From: Ryuthela nishihirai
Taxonomy: Eukaryota > Arthropoda > Arachnida > Araneae > Heptathelidae
DNA: 64,000 nt
Direction: 5' to 3'
Assembly (NCBI GenBank): GCA_038380435.1
Contig: JAWZYU010000013.1
Span: forward strand, 15,823,901-15,887,900
Part shown: positions 43,841 to 55,400 of the stretch, in pieces
Layout of the letters: each line of letters begins with the position of its first letter
How positions within the stretch are numbered: the stretch's first letter is position 1
Translations under genes and position numbers: made by a program
Notes under the pieces: generated by a model
Told to the model about the DNA's origin: nothing
Databases searched by the model: none
The model's input: only the letters and a program-made list of their open reading frames with translations

Positions 43841-44238
43841 ATCGCATCACTAACATAAAATAAAAATAAGGAAATCCATTAAAACATTAAAAGTTTCCGA
43901 GTTAAAACATCTCTTTTGTATGAAGGAATTAAAAAAAAATTTAACCTCTGGGACGGGGTCGGAAACATTTCATCTGGTAGCGCTTTCAGGCTCGTAATCT
44001 GTAGTTACCAGGTTCGAGTCCCAACTGTGTCAGCTTTGAGCTTTTTCTCCGCAAAACTCCCAACCCTGCCTTCAATCAGTAGTGGACACCGATTGTCCTG
44101 GAAAGGTCGTCCCCGTCGGATGGGACGTTAAGCCTTGGCCCTCTGTGCGGGAGAGCCATACCATATGCACATTAAAGAACACGCTGGATGACCTTGACGG
44201 GATGCTATCATCTGTCTACCAACATCTGTTCCAGTATG
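43827..44238 (+). repeat. Segmental duplicate 1: retroelement tail plus SINE family 1
   Basis: TCTGAGCTACATCGCATCAC through to the SINE head is repeated at 45791 with a 1966-bp offset. The SINE-1 part (from about 43968) has an unusual head, GACGGGGTCGGAAACATTTC in place of the normal GGGGGTGGCTCAGTCG, shared by both copies. The SINE is cut at about 44238, where the 36-bp satellite starts. Confidence 0.82.
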
Positions 44239-45110
44239 TCCTCGTCAGGCCCACTTTTGTGAGGTCCCCTTGACTTCGTCGTCATGCTCACATCCATGAG
44301 GTCCCCGTGGCGTTGCCATCAGGCCACTTTTGTGAGGTCCCTGTGACGTCATTAGGTCACTTTTGTGAGGTCCCCGTGGCGTCACCATCAGGCCACTTTT
44401 GTAAGGTCCTCATGATGTCGCCATCAGGCCACTTTTGTGAGTCCCCATTGCGTCGCCGTCACGCCACTTTATTGGGTCGCTGCCATGCCACTTTTGTGAG
44501 GCCCCCGTGGCATCGCAGTTGGGCAACTTTTGTTAGGTCCCCATCGCATAGATGTCGCTATCACCTCACTTTGTGAGGAACCCGTGACGTCGCAGACAGT
44601 CCACCTTTGTGAGGTCATCATGACGTCGGCGTAAGACCACCTTTGTGAGGTCCCCGTGGCATTGCTGTAAGGCCACCTTTGAAAGCTCCCCTTGACGTCA
44701 CGGTAAGGCCACTTTTGTGAGTCCCCGTGACATTGTCGTAAGGCCACTTTTGTGAGATCCTTGTGACATCGTCATAAGGCCACTTTTCTGGGGGTCCCCG
44801 TGATGTTGCCGTAAGGTCACTTTTGTATACAGATATTGTGACATTATTCTTGAAGCATTTTTTTTTTCTCCTTGGCTTCGTCGTAAGGAAACTTTTGTGA
44901 GGTCCCCGTGACGTCGCCGTAAGGCCACTTTCGTGAGGTCCCCGTGGCATTGCCATAAGGCCACTTTTGTCAGGACCCCATGGTGTAGTCGTCAGGCCAC
45001 TTTCGCGAGGTCCCCGTGGCATTACCGTAAGACCACTTTTGTCAGGACCCCATGACGTTGCCTTTAGGCCCTCTTTTGTGAGTTCCCCATGCATCGCCGT
45101 CAGTTTGAGG
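44239..45110 (+). repeat. 36-bp satellite, block 1a (plus orientation)
   Basis: The repeat is GGCCACTTTTGTGAGGTCCC followed by CGTGACGTCGTCGTAA-like sequence, 36 bp in all. Copies vary in the last 16 bases. Several contain TGACGTCA (for example 44344-44351). Some units are shortened. A short non-satellite insertion lies at about 44825-44875. Confidence 0.95.
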
Positions 45111-45171
45111 TCGCCGTCAGCCCCTCTTCCGTGAAGTCACTTCTGTGCTTCAAAAAAAAAATGCTTCAAAG

Positions 45172-45370
45172 ATAATGTCACAATATCTGTCACAAAGAAA
45201 TGTCACAATATCTGTCACAAAGAAATGTCACAATATCTGTCACAAAGAAATGTCACAATATCTGTCACAAAGAAATGTCACAAAATGGGTCTCAAAGAAA
45301 ATGTCACAAATTGCGTCAAAAAGATAATATTGCAAAATTGGGTCACAAAGAAACGTCACAAAATACCTCG
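45172..45370. repeat. 25-bp tandem repeat, about eight copies
   Basis: TGTCACAATATCTGTCACAA followed by AGAAA repeats at 45176, 45201, 45226 and 45251 exactly 25 bp apart. More diverged copies run to about 45370. The unit holds two TGTCACAA halves. It follows directly on satellite-like sequence at 45100-45140. Confidence 0.9.
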
Positions 45371-45790
45371 CAAAGAAGCGAAGTCACTCGTCCTTAAGGA
45401 CTAAGATTGCTTTGGGAGATTTTATTTTGCCGACTCAAATTCATTTTCAGAATATCACCTTTAAATTTTTTTTGCAATATTTATTTGCATTTCTATTACG
45501 TTTGAATATTGAAGTTTTAAACTATTATTTTTTTCTATATAAGGAATTGTAATGTTTTTCTCGTGACCAGGACGAGCAAGACACTTTTTTACACATATTG
45601 AGATCAGCTTCATCTTGTTTTTCTTTCAGTTTCACCTTTCTTCGCTTTTTAAATTGATGTACGACTTATCTCCGTAAAACTACCAATAATGCAATGCTGT
45701 GGTGTAAAAATTGAAAAAAATGGCTAATGAATTTTAAATTTTTCATAAAAAAACTCCATTAGACCGAAGATTATCATGGGGATTGAGCTT
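45371..45790. other. Unique non-coding spacer
   Basis: AT-rich sequence between the 25-bp repeat and the second segmental duplicate. There is no gene or repeat I recognise. Confidence 0.5.
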
Positions 45791-46291
45791 AAAATATCTG
45801 AGCTAGATCGCATCACTAACATAAAATAAAAATAAGAAAATCCATTAAAACATTAAAAGTTTCCGAGTTAAAACATCACTTTTGTGTGAAGGAATTAAAA
45901 AAAATAACTAACCTCTGGGACGGGGTCGGAAACATTTCATCTGATAGCGCTTTCAGGCTCGTAATCTGTAGTTCCCAGGTTCGAGTCCCAGCTGGGTCAG
46001 CGTTGAGATTTATCTCCGAAAAATTCCCCGCCCTGTCCACGGTCAGTAGGGGACACCGATGGGCTTGGAAAGGCCGCCGTCCGTCGGATGGGACGTTAAG
46101 CCGTGGGCCCGTGTGCACGTTAAAGGATACGCTGGATGGCCTTGACGGGAGGCTACCATCTGTCTCCCAACAGCTGTTCCAGTGGGTCCCCTCCCCAACC
46201 TTCTCTGAGCCTTCGGGGTCCATGTGACCTGGCCATTTAGCCCTTGGTGTGCAAAAAAGTGCCGCTCAGAGGCAAAACAACCCAACCCAAC
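45791..46291 (+). repeat. Segmental duplicate 2: retroelement tail plus complete SINE family 1 3' part
   Basis: It matches 43827-44238, including the aberrant SINE head. Here the SINE continues to its normal end (AGAGGCAAAACAACCCAACC), and the 36-bp satellite begins right after, at about 46292. Copy 1 must have lost the SINE 3' end, or the satellite took over at a different point. Confidence 0.85.
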
Positions 46292-49200
46292 AACCCGTGA
46301 TGTTGCCTTAAGGTCACTTTATTGAGGTGTTGACATCGTTGTAAGACCACTTTTGTGAGGTCCTTTTGACGTCGTAATAAGGCCACTTTTATGAGGGCCA
46401 CATGACGTCGCCATAAGATCACTTTTGTGAGGTCCCCATGATGTCATAAGGCCACTGTTGTGAGGTCCTTGTGATGTCGCCATAAGAACACTTTTGTGAA
46501 GTCCCCATGTTGTCACCCCGTGACTTTTGTGAAGTCCCCATGACAATGCCCTCAGACAATGCCCCATAACAATGCCCCATGACTAGGTTGTGAGACCACT
46601 TTTTTGAGGTGCCCACGATGTGGCGAATTTTGTAAGGTCCCCATTTCATCATCATAAAGCAACTTTGGTGAGGTCCCTATGATGTCGTGATAAGGCCACT
46701 TTTGTGAGGTTTCAAAGGCCTCGTCGTAAGGCCGCATCGGCGAGGTCCAGTGACGTGTTAAGGCCATTTTTCTGAGGTTTCCATATCTTTGACAGGCCAC
46801 TTTTGTGAGCTCCCTATTATGTCGTCATGCCACTTTTGTGAGGTCCCCACGACTTCGTCGTAAGACCACTTTTGTGAGGTCCCCGTGAGGTCGCACTCAC
46901 AAATTTTGTGAGGTCCCCACAACTTCGTCGTAAGACCACTTTTGTGAAGTCCCCGTGATGTTCCACTCAGATAAATTTTGTGATGTCCCCGTGACTTCGC
47001 ACTCACACAAATTTTGTGATGTCCCTATGACTTCGTCGTAAGACACTTTGGTGAGGTCCCTATGATGTCGTGGTAAGGTCACTTTTGTGAGGTCTGCATG
47101 GCTTTGCCGTAAGGTCATTTTGGTGAGATCCCGGTGAAGTTTTCGTAAGGCCACCTTTGTGAGTTCCCTGTGAGTTGTCGTAAGGCCACTTTTGTTAGGT
47201 CCCCCATGATGTTGTCATAAGGCCTCTTTTGTGTGATCCTTGTGACCGTAAGACCACTTTTGAGGGGTCCCCGTGATATCGCCCTAAAACAAATTTTGTG
47301 AGATCTCCATGACTTCATCCTAAGACCACTTTTCTGAGGTCCCCGTGATGTTGTAAGGCCACTTTTGTGAGGTCTCCATGCTATCGTCTTAAGGCCACTT
47401 TGGTGAGTTCCCTGTAACTTTGTCTTAAGGCCACTTTGGTGAGTTCCCTGTAACTTTGTCTTAAGGCCACATTTGTGAGTTTCCAGTGATATCATTGTCA
47501 TGCCCACTTTTGTGAGGTCCCCGTTACGTTGTCTTGCCACTTTTGTAAGGCCACTTTGGTGAGGTCCCCGTGACGTCATCGTAAGGCCACTTTTGTGAGG
47601 TCCCGTGATGTCGCCCTCAGACAAATTTTGTGAGGTCCCAGTGACTTTGTCGCAAGACCACTTTTGTGATGTGCCCATGACGTCGGCATCATGCGATTTT
47701 GTAAGGTCCCTGTTGCATCATCATAAGGCCACTTTCGTGAGGTCCCTATGATGTGGTGGTAAGGCCACTTTTGTGAGGTCTCAATGGTGGCTGCGTAAGG
47801 CCACTTTGGTGATGTCTCCGTGACGTTGTCTTAAGGCCACTTTTGTGATGTCTCCGTGATATTGTTTTAACGCCACTTGTGTGAGGTCCCCATTACATCG
47901 TCATGCCATTTTTGTGAGGTCTCCATTACATCGTCATGCCATTTTTGTGAGGTCCCTATGGCTTTGCCGTAAGGTCACTTTGTTGAGGTCCCAGTGAAGT
48001 TGTCATAAGGCCACTTTTTGTGAGGTCCCTGTGAATTTGTTGTAAGGCCCCTTTAGTGAGGTCCCCGTGATGTCACCTTAAGACCACTTTTATGAGGTCT
48101 CGTTACATCGTCGTAAATTCACTTTTTTGAGGTCCGTGTGATATTGTCTTAAGGCCACTTTTGTGTGGTGCATGTGACATCGTAGACCACTTTTGTGAGG
48201 TCCCCATGACGTCACCGTAAGACCACTTTTGTGAGGTCCATGTGACATCGCCCTCAGACAAAATGTTTGAGGTCCCCATAACTTCGTCATAAGGCCACTT
48301 TCTTCAGGTCGCTATGATGTTGTGATAAGGCCACTTTTGTGAGGTCGCCATGGAGGCAGCGTAAGGCCACTTTGGTGATGTCTCCGTGACGTTGTCTTAA
48401 GGCCACTTTTGTGAGGTCCACGTGATTCAGGCCACTTTTGTGAGGTCCCCATTACATCGTCATGCCAATTTTGTGAGGTCCCCATGGCTTCGCCATAAGG
48501 TCACTTTGGTAAGGTCCTGGTGAAGTTGTCGTAAGGCCACTTTTGTGAAGTCCCCGTGACATCGCCCTCAGACAAAATTTGTGAAGTCCCCATAACTTCG
48601 TCATAAGACCACTTTCGTCAGGTCCCTATGATGTCGTAGTAAGATCACTTTTGTGATGTCTCCATGGAGGCAGCATAAGGCCACTTTGGTGATGTCTCTG
48701 TGACGTTGTCTTAAGGCGACTTTTGTGAGGTCCCCGTTATTCAGGCCACTTTTGTGAGGTCCCTATTACAATGTCATGCCAATTTTGTGAGGTCTCCATG
48801 GCTTCGCCGTAAGTTCACTTTGGTAAGGTCCCCATGAAGTTGTCGTAAGGCCACTTTTGTGAAGTCCCCGTTATGTCGTCGTAAGGCCACTTTTGTGAGG
48901 TACCCGTGACGTTGCTTTAAGGCCACTTTTATGAGGTCTCATGATGTCATTGTAAGGCCACTTTTGTGAAGTCCCTGTGTGACGTCCTTTTGTGAGTCCT
49001 TTTGTGACGTTACCTTAAGATCACTTTTATGAGGTCTCGTGACATCATCGTAAGCCACTTTTGTGAGGTCCCCATGACATCACCGTAAGACTACTTTTGT
49101 GAGGTCCCCGTGACATCGCCCTCAGACAAATTTTGTGAGTTGCCCATGACTTCATCATAAGGCCACTTTCGTCAGGTCCCAATGATGTCATTGTAAGGCC

Positions 49201-52200
49201 ACTTTTGTGAGGTCTCCATGGTGGCAGCGTAAGGCCACTTTGATGTCTCCGTGACGTTGTCTTAAGGCCACTTTGGTGAAGTCCACGTGATATTGTTTTC
49301 AGGCCACTTTTTTGAGGTCCCATTACATCGTCATCCCAATTTGTGAGGTCCCCATGGCTTCGCCATAAGGTTACTTTGGTAAGGGCCCAGTGAAGTTGTC
49401 GTAAGGCCACTTTTGTGAGGTACCCGTGATGTTGTCGTAAGATCACTTTTGTGAGGTACCCGTGATGTTGCCTCAAGACCACTTTTATGAGGTCTCGTGA
49501 CATCGTAACACCACTTTGTGAGATCCCTGTGATGTTGTAAGGCCACTTTGTGAGGTCCTTCTGACGTCGTAGTAAGGCCACTTTTGTGAGTTCCCCATGA
49601 CATCGCCCTCAGAGAAATTTTGTGAGGTCCCCGTGACTTTATCGTAAGACCACTTTTGTGAGGAACCCATGACTTCACCCTCAGACAAATTTTGTGAGGT
49701 CCCCATGACTTCATCGTAAGACCACTTTTGTGAGGTGCCTATGACGTCGGCATCAGGCGAATTTGGTAAGGTCCCCATTGCATAATCATAAGGTCACTTC
49801 CGTGAGGTCCCTATGATGTTGTGGTAAGGCCACTTTTGTGAGGTCTCCATAGCGGCAGCGTAAGGCCACTTTTGTGAGGTCCCCATTACATCGTCATGCG
49901 AATTTTGTGAGGTCCCAATGGCTTCGCCATAAGGTCACTTTGTTGAGGTCCCTGTGAAGTTGTCGTAAGACCAACTTTTGTGAGCTCCCCGTGATGTCGC
50001 CCTCAGACAAATTTTGTGAGGTCCTCATGACTTCGTTTTAAGACACTTTTGTGTGGGTGCCCATGAAGTTGCTAAAAGGCCACTTTTGTGAAGTCCCCAT
50101 GACGTCGCTGTAAGGCCAGTTTTGGGAGGTCCCAGTGAAGTTGCTGTAAGGCCACTTTTGTGAGCTCCCCGTGACATCGTACACAGACAAATTTTGTGAA
50201 GTTCCTATGACTTTGTCGTAAGACCACTTTTGTTAGGTGCCCATGACGTCAGCATCAGGCGAATTTCGTAAGGTCCCCATTGCATCATCATATGGCCACT
50301 TTTGTGAGGTCCCCGTGACATCGTACACAGACAAATTTTGTGAGGTCCCTATGACTTCGTCGTAAGACCATTTTTTGTTAGGTGCCCATGACGTCAGCAT
50401 CAGGCGAATTTCGTAAGGTCCCCATTGCATCATCATATGGCCACTTTGGTGAGGTCCCCGTGACATTGTCTTAAGGCGACATTTATGAGGTCCTAGTGAT
50501 ATCATTGTCAGCTCACTTTTGTGAGGTCACTGTTACATCGTCATGCCACATTTGTGAAGTTCGCATGGCGTCGCCATAAGGCCACTTTGGTGAGGTCCCC
50601 GTGACGTCATCGTAAGGCCACTTTGGTGAGGTCCCCGTGACGTCATCGTAAGGCCACTTTTGTGAGGTCCCGTGACGTCACCCTCAGACAAATTTTGTGA
50701 GGCCCCGGTGACTTTGTCGTAAGACCACTTTTGTGAGGTACCCATGACGTCAGCATCAGGCGAATTTTGTAAGATCCCTGTTGCATCATCATAAGGCCAC
50801 TTTCGTGAGGTCCCCATGATGTTGTGGTAAGGCCACTTTTGTGAGGTCTCCATGGTGGTGGCGTAACGCCACTTTGTTGATGTCTCCGTGACGTGTTAAG
50901 GCAACTTTTGTGAGGTCCCAGTGACATCGTTCTCAGGCCACTTTTTTGTGAGGTCCCCATTACATCGTCATGCCAATTTTGTGAGGTCCCAATGGCTTCG
51001 CTGTAAGGTCACTTTCGTGAGGTTCCTGTGAAGTCGCTGTCAGGCTACTTTAGTGAGGTTCTCATGAAGTTGTCGTAAGGCCACTTTTGTGGGGTCCCTG
51101 TGTTGTAGTCGTAATGCCACTTTTGTGTGGTCCTTGTGACATCGTCGTAGGCCACTTTTGTGAAGTCGTTGTCGTTGTAAGGTCACTTTTGTGAGGTCCC
51201 CGTGATGTCGTTGTAATGCCACTTTTGTGAGGTGCCCGTGACATTGCACTCAGACAAATTTTGTAAGGTCCCTAGGCAGAGTGGTTTGCATGCTTGGCTA
51301 CTTATCTATGGGACCTGGGTTCGAGCCCCGGATTCGAGCCCGGACAAAGACCAGTTTTGTGAGGTCCCCGTGACATCGCCCTCAGATAAATTTTGTGAAG
51401 TCCCCATGACTTCGTCATAAGGCCACTTTCGTGAGGTCCCTCTGATGTCGTGGTAAGGCCACTTTTGTGAGTTCTCCATTGCGGCAGCGTAAGGCAACTT
51501 TGGTGATATCTACGTGATGTTGTCTTAAGGCCACTTTTTTTAGGTCCACGTGATATTTTTTTCAGGCCACTTTTGTGAGGTCCCGTGACGTCGCTCTCAG
51601 ATAAAGTTTGTGAGGTCCCCATGACTTCGTCATAAGACCACTTTCGTGAGTCCTTATGATGTCTTGTGAAGGCCACTTTTGTGAGGTTTCTATGGTGGCA
51701 GCATAAGACAACTTTGGTGACGTCTAAGTGATGTTGCCTTAAGGCCACTTTTGTGAGGTCCCTGTGATATCGTTTAAGGCCATTTTTGTGAGGTCCCCAT
51801 TACACCATCATGCAAATTTTGTGAGGTCCTCATGATTACCCCAAGGCCAATTTGGTGAGGTCCACGTGAAGTTGTCTTAAGGCCACTTTTGTGAGGTCTC
51901 CAGGATATCGTTTTCAGGACACTTTTGTGAGGTCCCCGTTACATTGTGATGCCAATTTTGTGATATCCCCATTGCTTCGCCATAAGGTCACTTTGGTGAG
52001 GTCCCCGTGAAGTTGTCATAAGGCCACTTTTGTGAGGTTCTCTGATGTTGACATAAGGCCACTTCTGTGAGGTCCCTGTGACCTTGAACTAAGGCAACTT
52101 TTATGAGGTCTCGTGACAGTGTCGTAAGTCCAATTTTGTGAGATCACTTTTGTTATGTCCCCGTGATATGGTCTTCAGGCCACTTTTGTGAGGTCCTTGT

Positions 52201-52400
52201 GATATTGCTTTCAGGCCACTTTTGTGAGGTGCCCGTGATATCGATTTAAGGAAATTTTTGTGAGATCCGCATTACATCATCATGCCAATATCGTGAGGTC
52301 CCTATGGCTTCGCCTTAAGATCATTTTGGTGAGGTCCCCATGAAGTTGTTGTAAGGTCACTTTTGTGAGGTCCCCGTGATATCGTTTTCAGGCCACTTTT
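46292..52400 (+). repeat. 36-bp satellite, block 1b (plus orientation, GTCGTAA subfamily)
   Basis: About 6.1 kb of GGCCACTTTTGTGAGGTCCC units whose variable part is mostly CGTGACGTCGTCGTAA, ATGACTTCGTCGTAA or CTCAGACAAATTTTG-type. Towards the right end (51760-52400) GTGATATCGTTTTCAGG variants appear, the subfamily that dominates later blocks. The minus-strand frames of 60-190 codons (KSGLTTTSRGPH-type) are satellite shadows. Confidence 0.95.
51270..51340 (+). repeat. SINE family 2 head inserted in the satellite
   Basis: GCTTGGCTACT.ATCTA.GGGACCTGGGTTCGAGCCCC matches the tRNA-like head of the SINE at 32056. The body and tail are absent. It is preceded by CCTAGGCAGAGTGG in place of the normal box A, and a second GATTCGAGCCCGG partial copy follows. 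Confidence 0.75.
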
Positions 52401-52430
52401 GAACCACAACAGTCTCAGGACACACCTGAA
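52401..52430. other. Orientation switch 1 (plus to minus)
   Basis: About 30 bp of non-satellite sequence (AACCACAACAGTCTCAGGAC) separates plus-oriented units from minus-oriented units. The two sides form a very large imperfect inverted repeat. Confidence 0.85.
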
Positions 52431-55400
52431 GACCATATCACGTGGACCTCACAAAAGTGACCTGAAGACCAGATGACGTGGACCTCACAAAAGTGGCCTG
52501 AAGACCATATCACGGGGACCCCACAAAAGTGGCTGAAGACCATACCACAAGAAACTCACAAAAGTGGCCTGAAGACCATATCACGTGGACCTCACAATAG
52601 TTGCCTGAAGACCATATCACGGGGACCTCAAAAAGTGGCATGAAAGCCATATCATGGGGACCCCACAAAAGTGGCCTGAAAGCAATATCACGCGGACCTC
52701 ACAAAAGTGGCCTGAAAGCAATACCATGGGGACATCACAAATGTGGCCAGAAGATCATATCATGGGGACCTCACAAAGGTGACCTGAAAGCAATATCACG
52801 GGCAACTCAAAAAAGTGGCCTGAAGACCATATCACGGGGACCTCACAAAAGTGGTGTGAAGACTATATCACAGGGAAATCATAAAACTGGCCTGAAGACC
52901 ATAACACAAGGAACTCACAAAACTGGCCTGAAAGCAATATCACGGGGACCACACAAAAGTGGCCTGAAAGCAATATCACGGGGACCTCACAAAAGTTGAC
53001 AGAAAGCAATATCATGGGGACCTCACAAAAGTGGCCTGAAAGCAATATCACGAGGACCTCACAAAAGTGGTCTGAAAGCAATATCACGAGGACCTCACAA
53101 AAGTGGTCTGAAAGCAATATCACGAGGACCTCACAAAAGTGGTCTGAAAGCAATATCACAGGGACCTCACAAAAGTGGCCTGAAGACCATATCACGGGGA
53201 CCTTACAAAAGTGGCATAAAGACCATATCACAGGGACCACACAAAAGTGGCCTGAAGGACATATCACGGGGGCCTAACAAAAGTGGCCTGAAAGCAATAT
53301 CAGGGGACCTCACAAAAGTGACCTGAAACCATATTACAGGGACCTCGCAAAAGAGGACTGAAAACCATGTAATGGAGACCTCACAAAAGATGCATGAAAG
53401 CAATATCAAGAGGACCTCTGAAAAGTGACCTGAAAGCACTATCATGGGAACCTCACAAAAGTAGCCTGAACGCAATATCACAGGGACCTCACAAAAGTGG
53501 CCTGAAAGCACTATCATAGGACTCACAAAAGTGGCCTGAAAGCAATATCATGGAACCTCACAAAAGACGCCTGAAGACCATATCATGGGGACCTCAAAAA
53601 AATGGCCTGAATGCAATATAATGGTGACCTCACAAAAGTCGCCTGAATGCAATATAATTGTGACCTCACAAAAGTGGACTGAAAGAAATATCATGGGGAC
53701 CTCACAAAAGTTGCCTCGAGACCATATCACAGGGAACACACAAAAGTGGCCTGAAAACCATATCACGGGGACCTCACAAAATTGGCGTGAAAGCAATAAC
53801 ACGGGACCTCACAAAAGTGGTCTGAAAGCAATATCGCAGGGACCTCACAAAGCTGGCCTGAAAGCAATATCATGGGAACCTCACAAAAGTGGCCTGAAAG
53901 CAATATCACGGGGACCTCGCAAAAGTGGCCTAAAAGCAATATCACTGGGACTTCACAAAAGTGGCCTCAAGACCATATTACAAGGATCTCACAAAGTGGC
54001 TTGAAAGCAATATCACGGGGACCTCAGAAACTTCCCTCGAGATCATATCACGAGGACCTCACAAAAAAGGCTTGAAAGCAATATGACGGGGACCTCACAA
54101 AAGTGGCCTGAAAGCAATATTAAGGGGACCTCACAAGGGTGGCCTGAAAGCAATGTTATGGGGACCTCACAAAAGACTCCTGAAGACCATATCACGGGGA
54201 CCTCACAAAAGTGGTCTGAATGGAATATAATGGTGACCTCACAACAGTGGCCTGAATGCAATATAATGGTGACCTCACAAAAGTGGACTGAAAGCAATAT
54301 CAAAGAGACCTCTCAAAAGTGACCTGAAGACCATATCACGGGGACCTCACAAAAATGGCCAATCACGATCCTCACCATATCACTGGAACCTCACAAAAGT
54401 GGCCTGAAAGCAATATCACGGGCAACTCAAAAAAGTGGCCTGAAGACCATATCACGGGGACCTCACAAAAGTGGCCTGAACGCAATATCACATAGACCAC
54501 ATAAAAATGGCCTGAAGACAATATCATGGGGACATCACAAAAGTGGCCTGAAAGCAATATTACAGGGACCTCACAAAAGTGGCCTGAAGACCATATCACG
54601 GGGACCTCGCAAAAGTGGTCTGAAAGCAATATCACAGGGACCACAAAAGTGGCCTGAAAGCAATATCACAACAACACAAAAGAGGCTGGAAAAAATATGA
54701 CGGGGACCTCACAAAAGTGTCCTGAAGAACATATCACGGGGACCTCACAAAAGTTGCCTGAAAGCAATATCACGGGGATGTTACAAAAGTTGCCTCGAGA
54801 CCATATGACGGGGACCTCACAAAAGTGGCTTGAAAGTCACTTCTGGGAACCTCACAAAAGTGTCATGAAGGCCATATCATGGGGACCTGACAAAATTGGC
54901 CTGAAGAACACATCACGGTCACCTCACAAAAGTGACCTAAAAGCAATATCACTGGGATTTCACAAAAGTGGCCTCAAGACCATATTACGGGCACCTCACA
55001 AGAATGGCTTGAAAGCAATATCACGGGAACCTCAGAAAACTTGCCTCGAAACCATATCACGGGGACCTCACAAAAGTGGCCTGATAAACATATCACGGGG
55101 ACCTCACAAAAGTGGCCTGAAAGCAGCATCACGGGGACATTACAAAAGTTGCCTCGAGACCATATCACGGGGACCTCACAAAAGTGGCTTGAAAGCAATA
55201 TCACAAAAGTGGCCTGAAAACAATATCACGGGACCTCACTAAACTGGCCTGAAGTCGATATCACAGGGACCTCACAAAAGTGGCCTAAAGACGATATCAC
55301 AGGGACCTCACAAAAGTGGCATGAAGACCATATCACGGAGACCTGACAAAATTGACCTGAAGAACATGTCATGGGGACCACACAAAAGTGGCCTGAAAGC

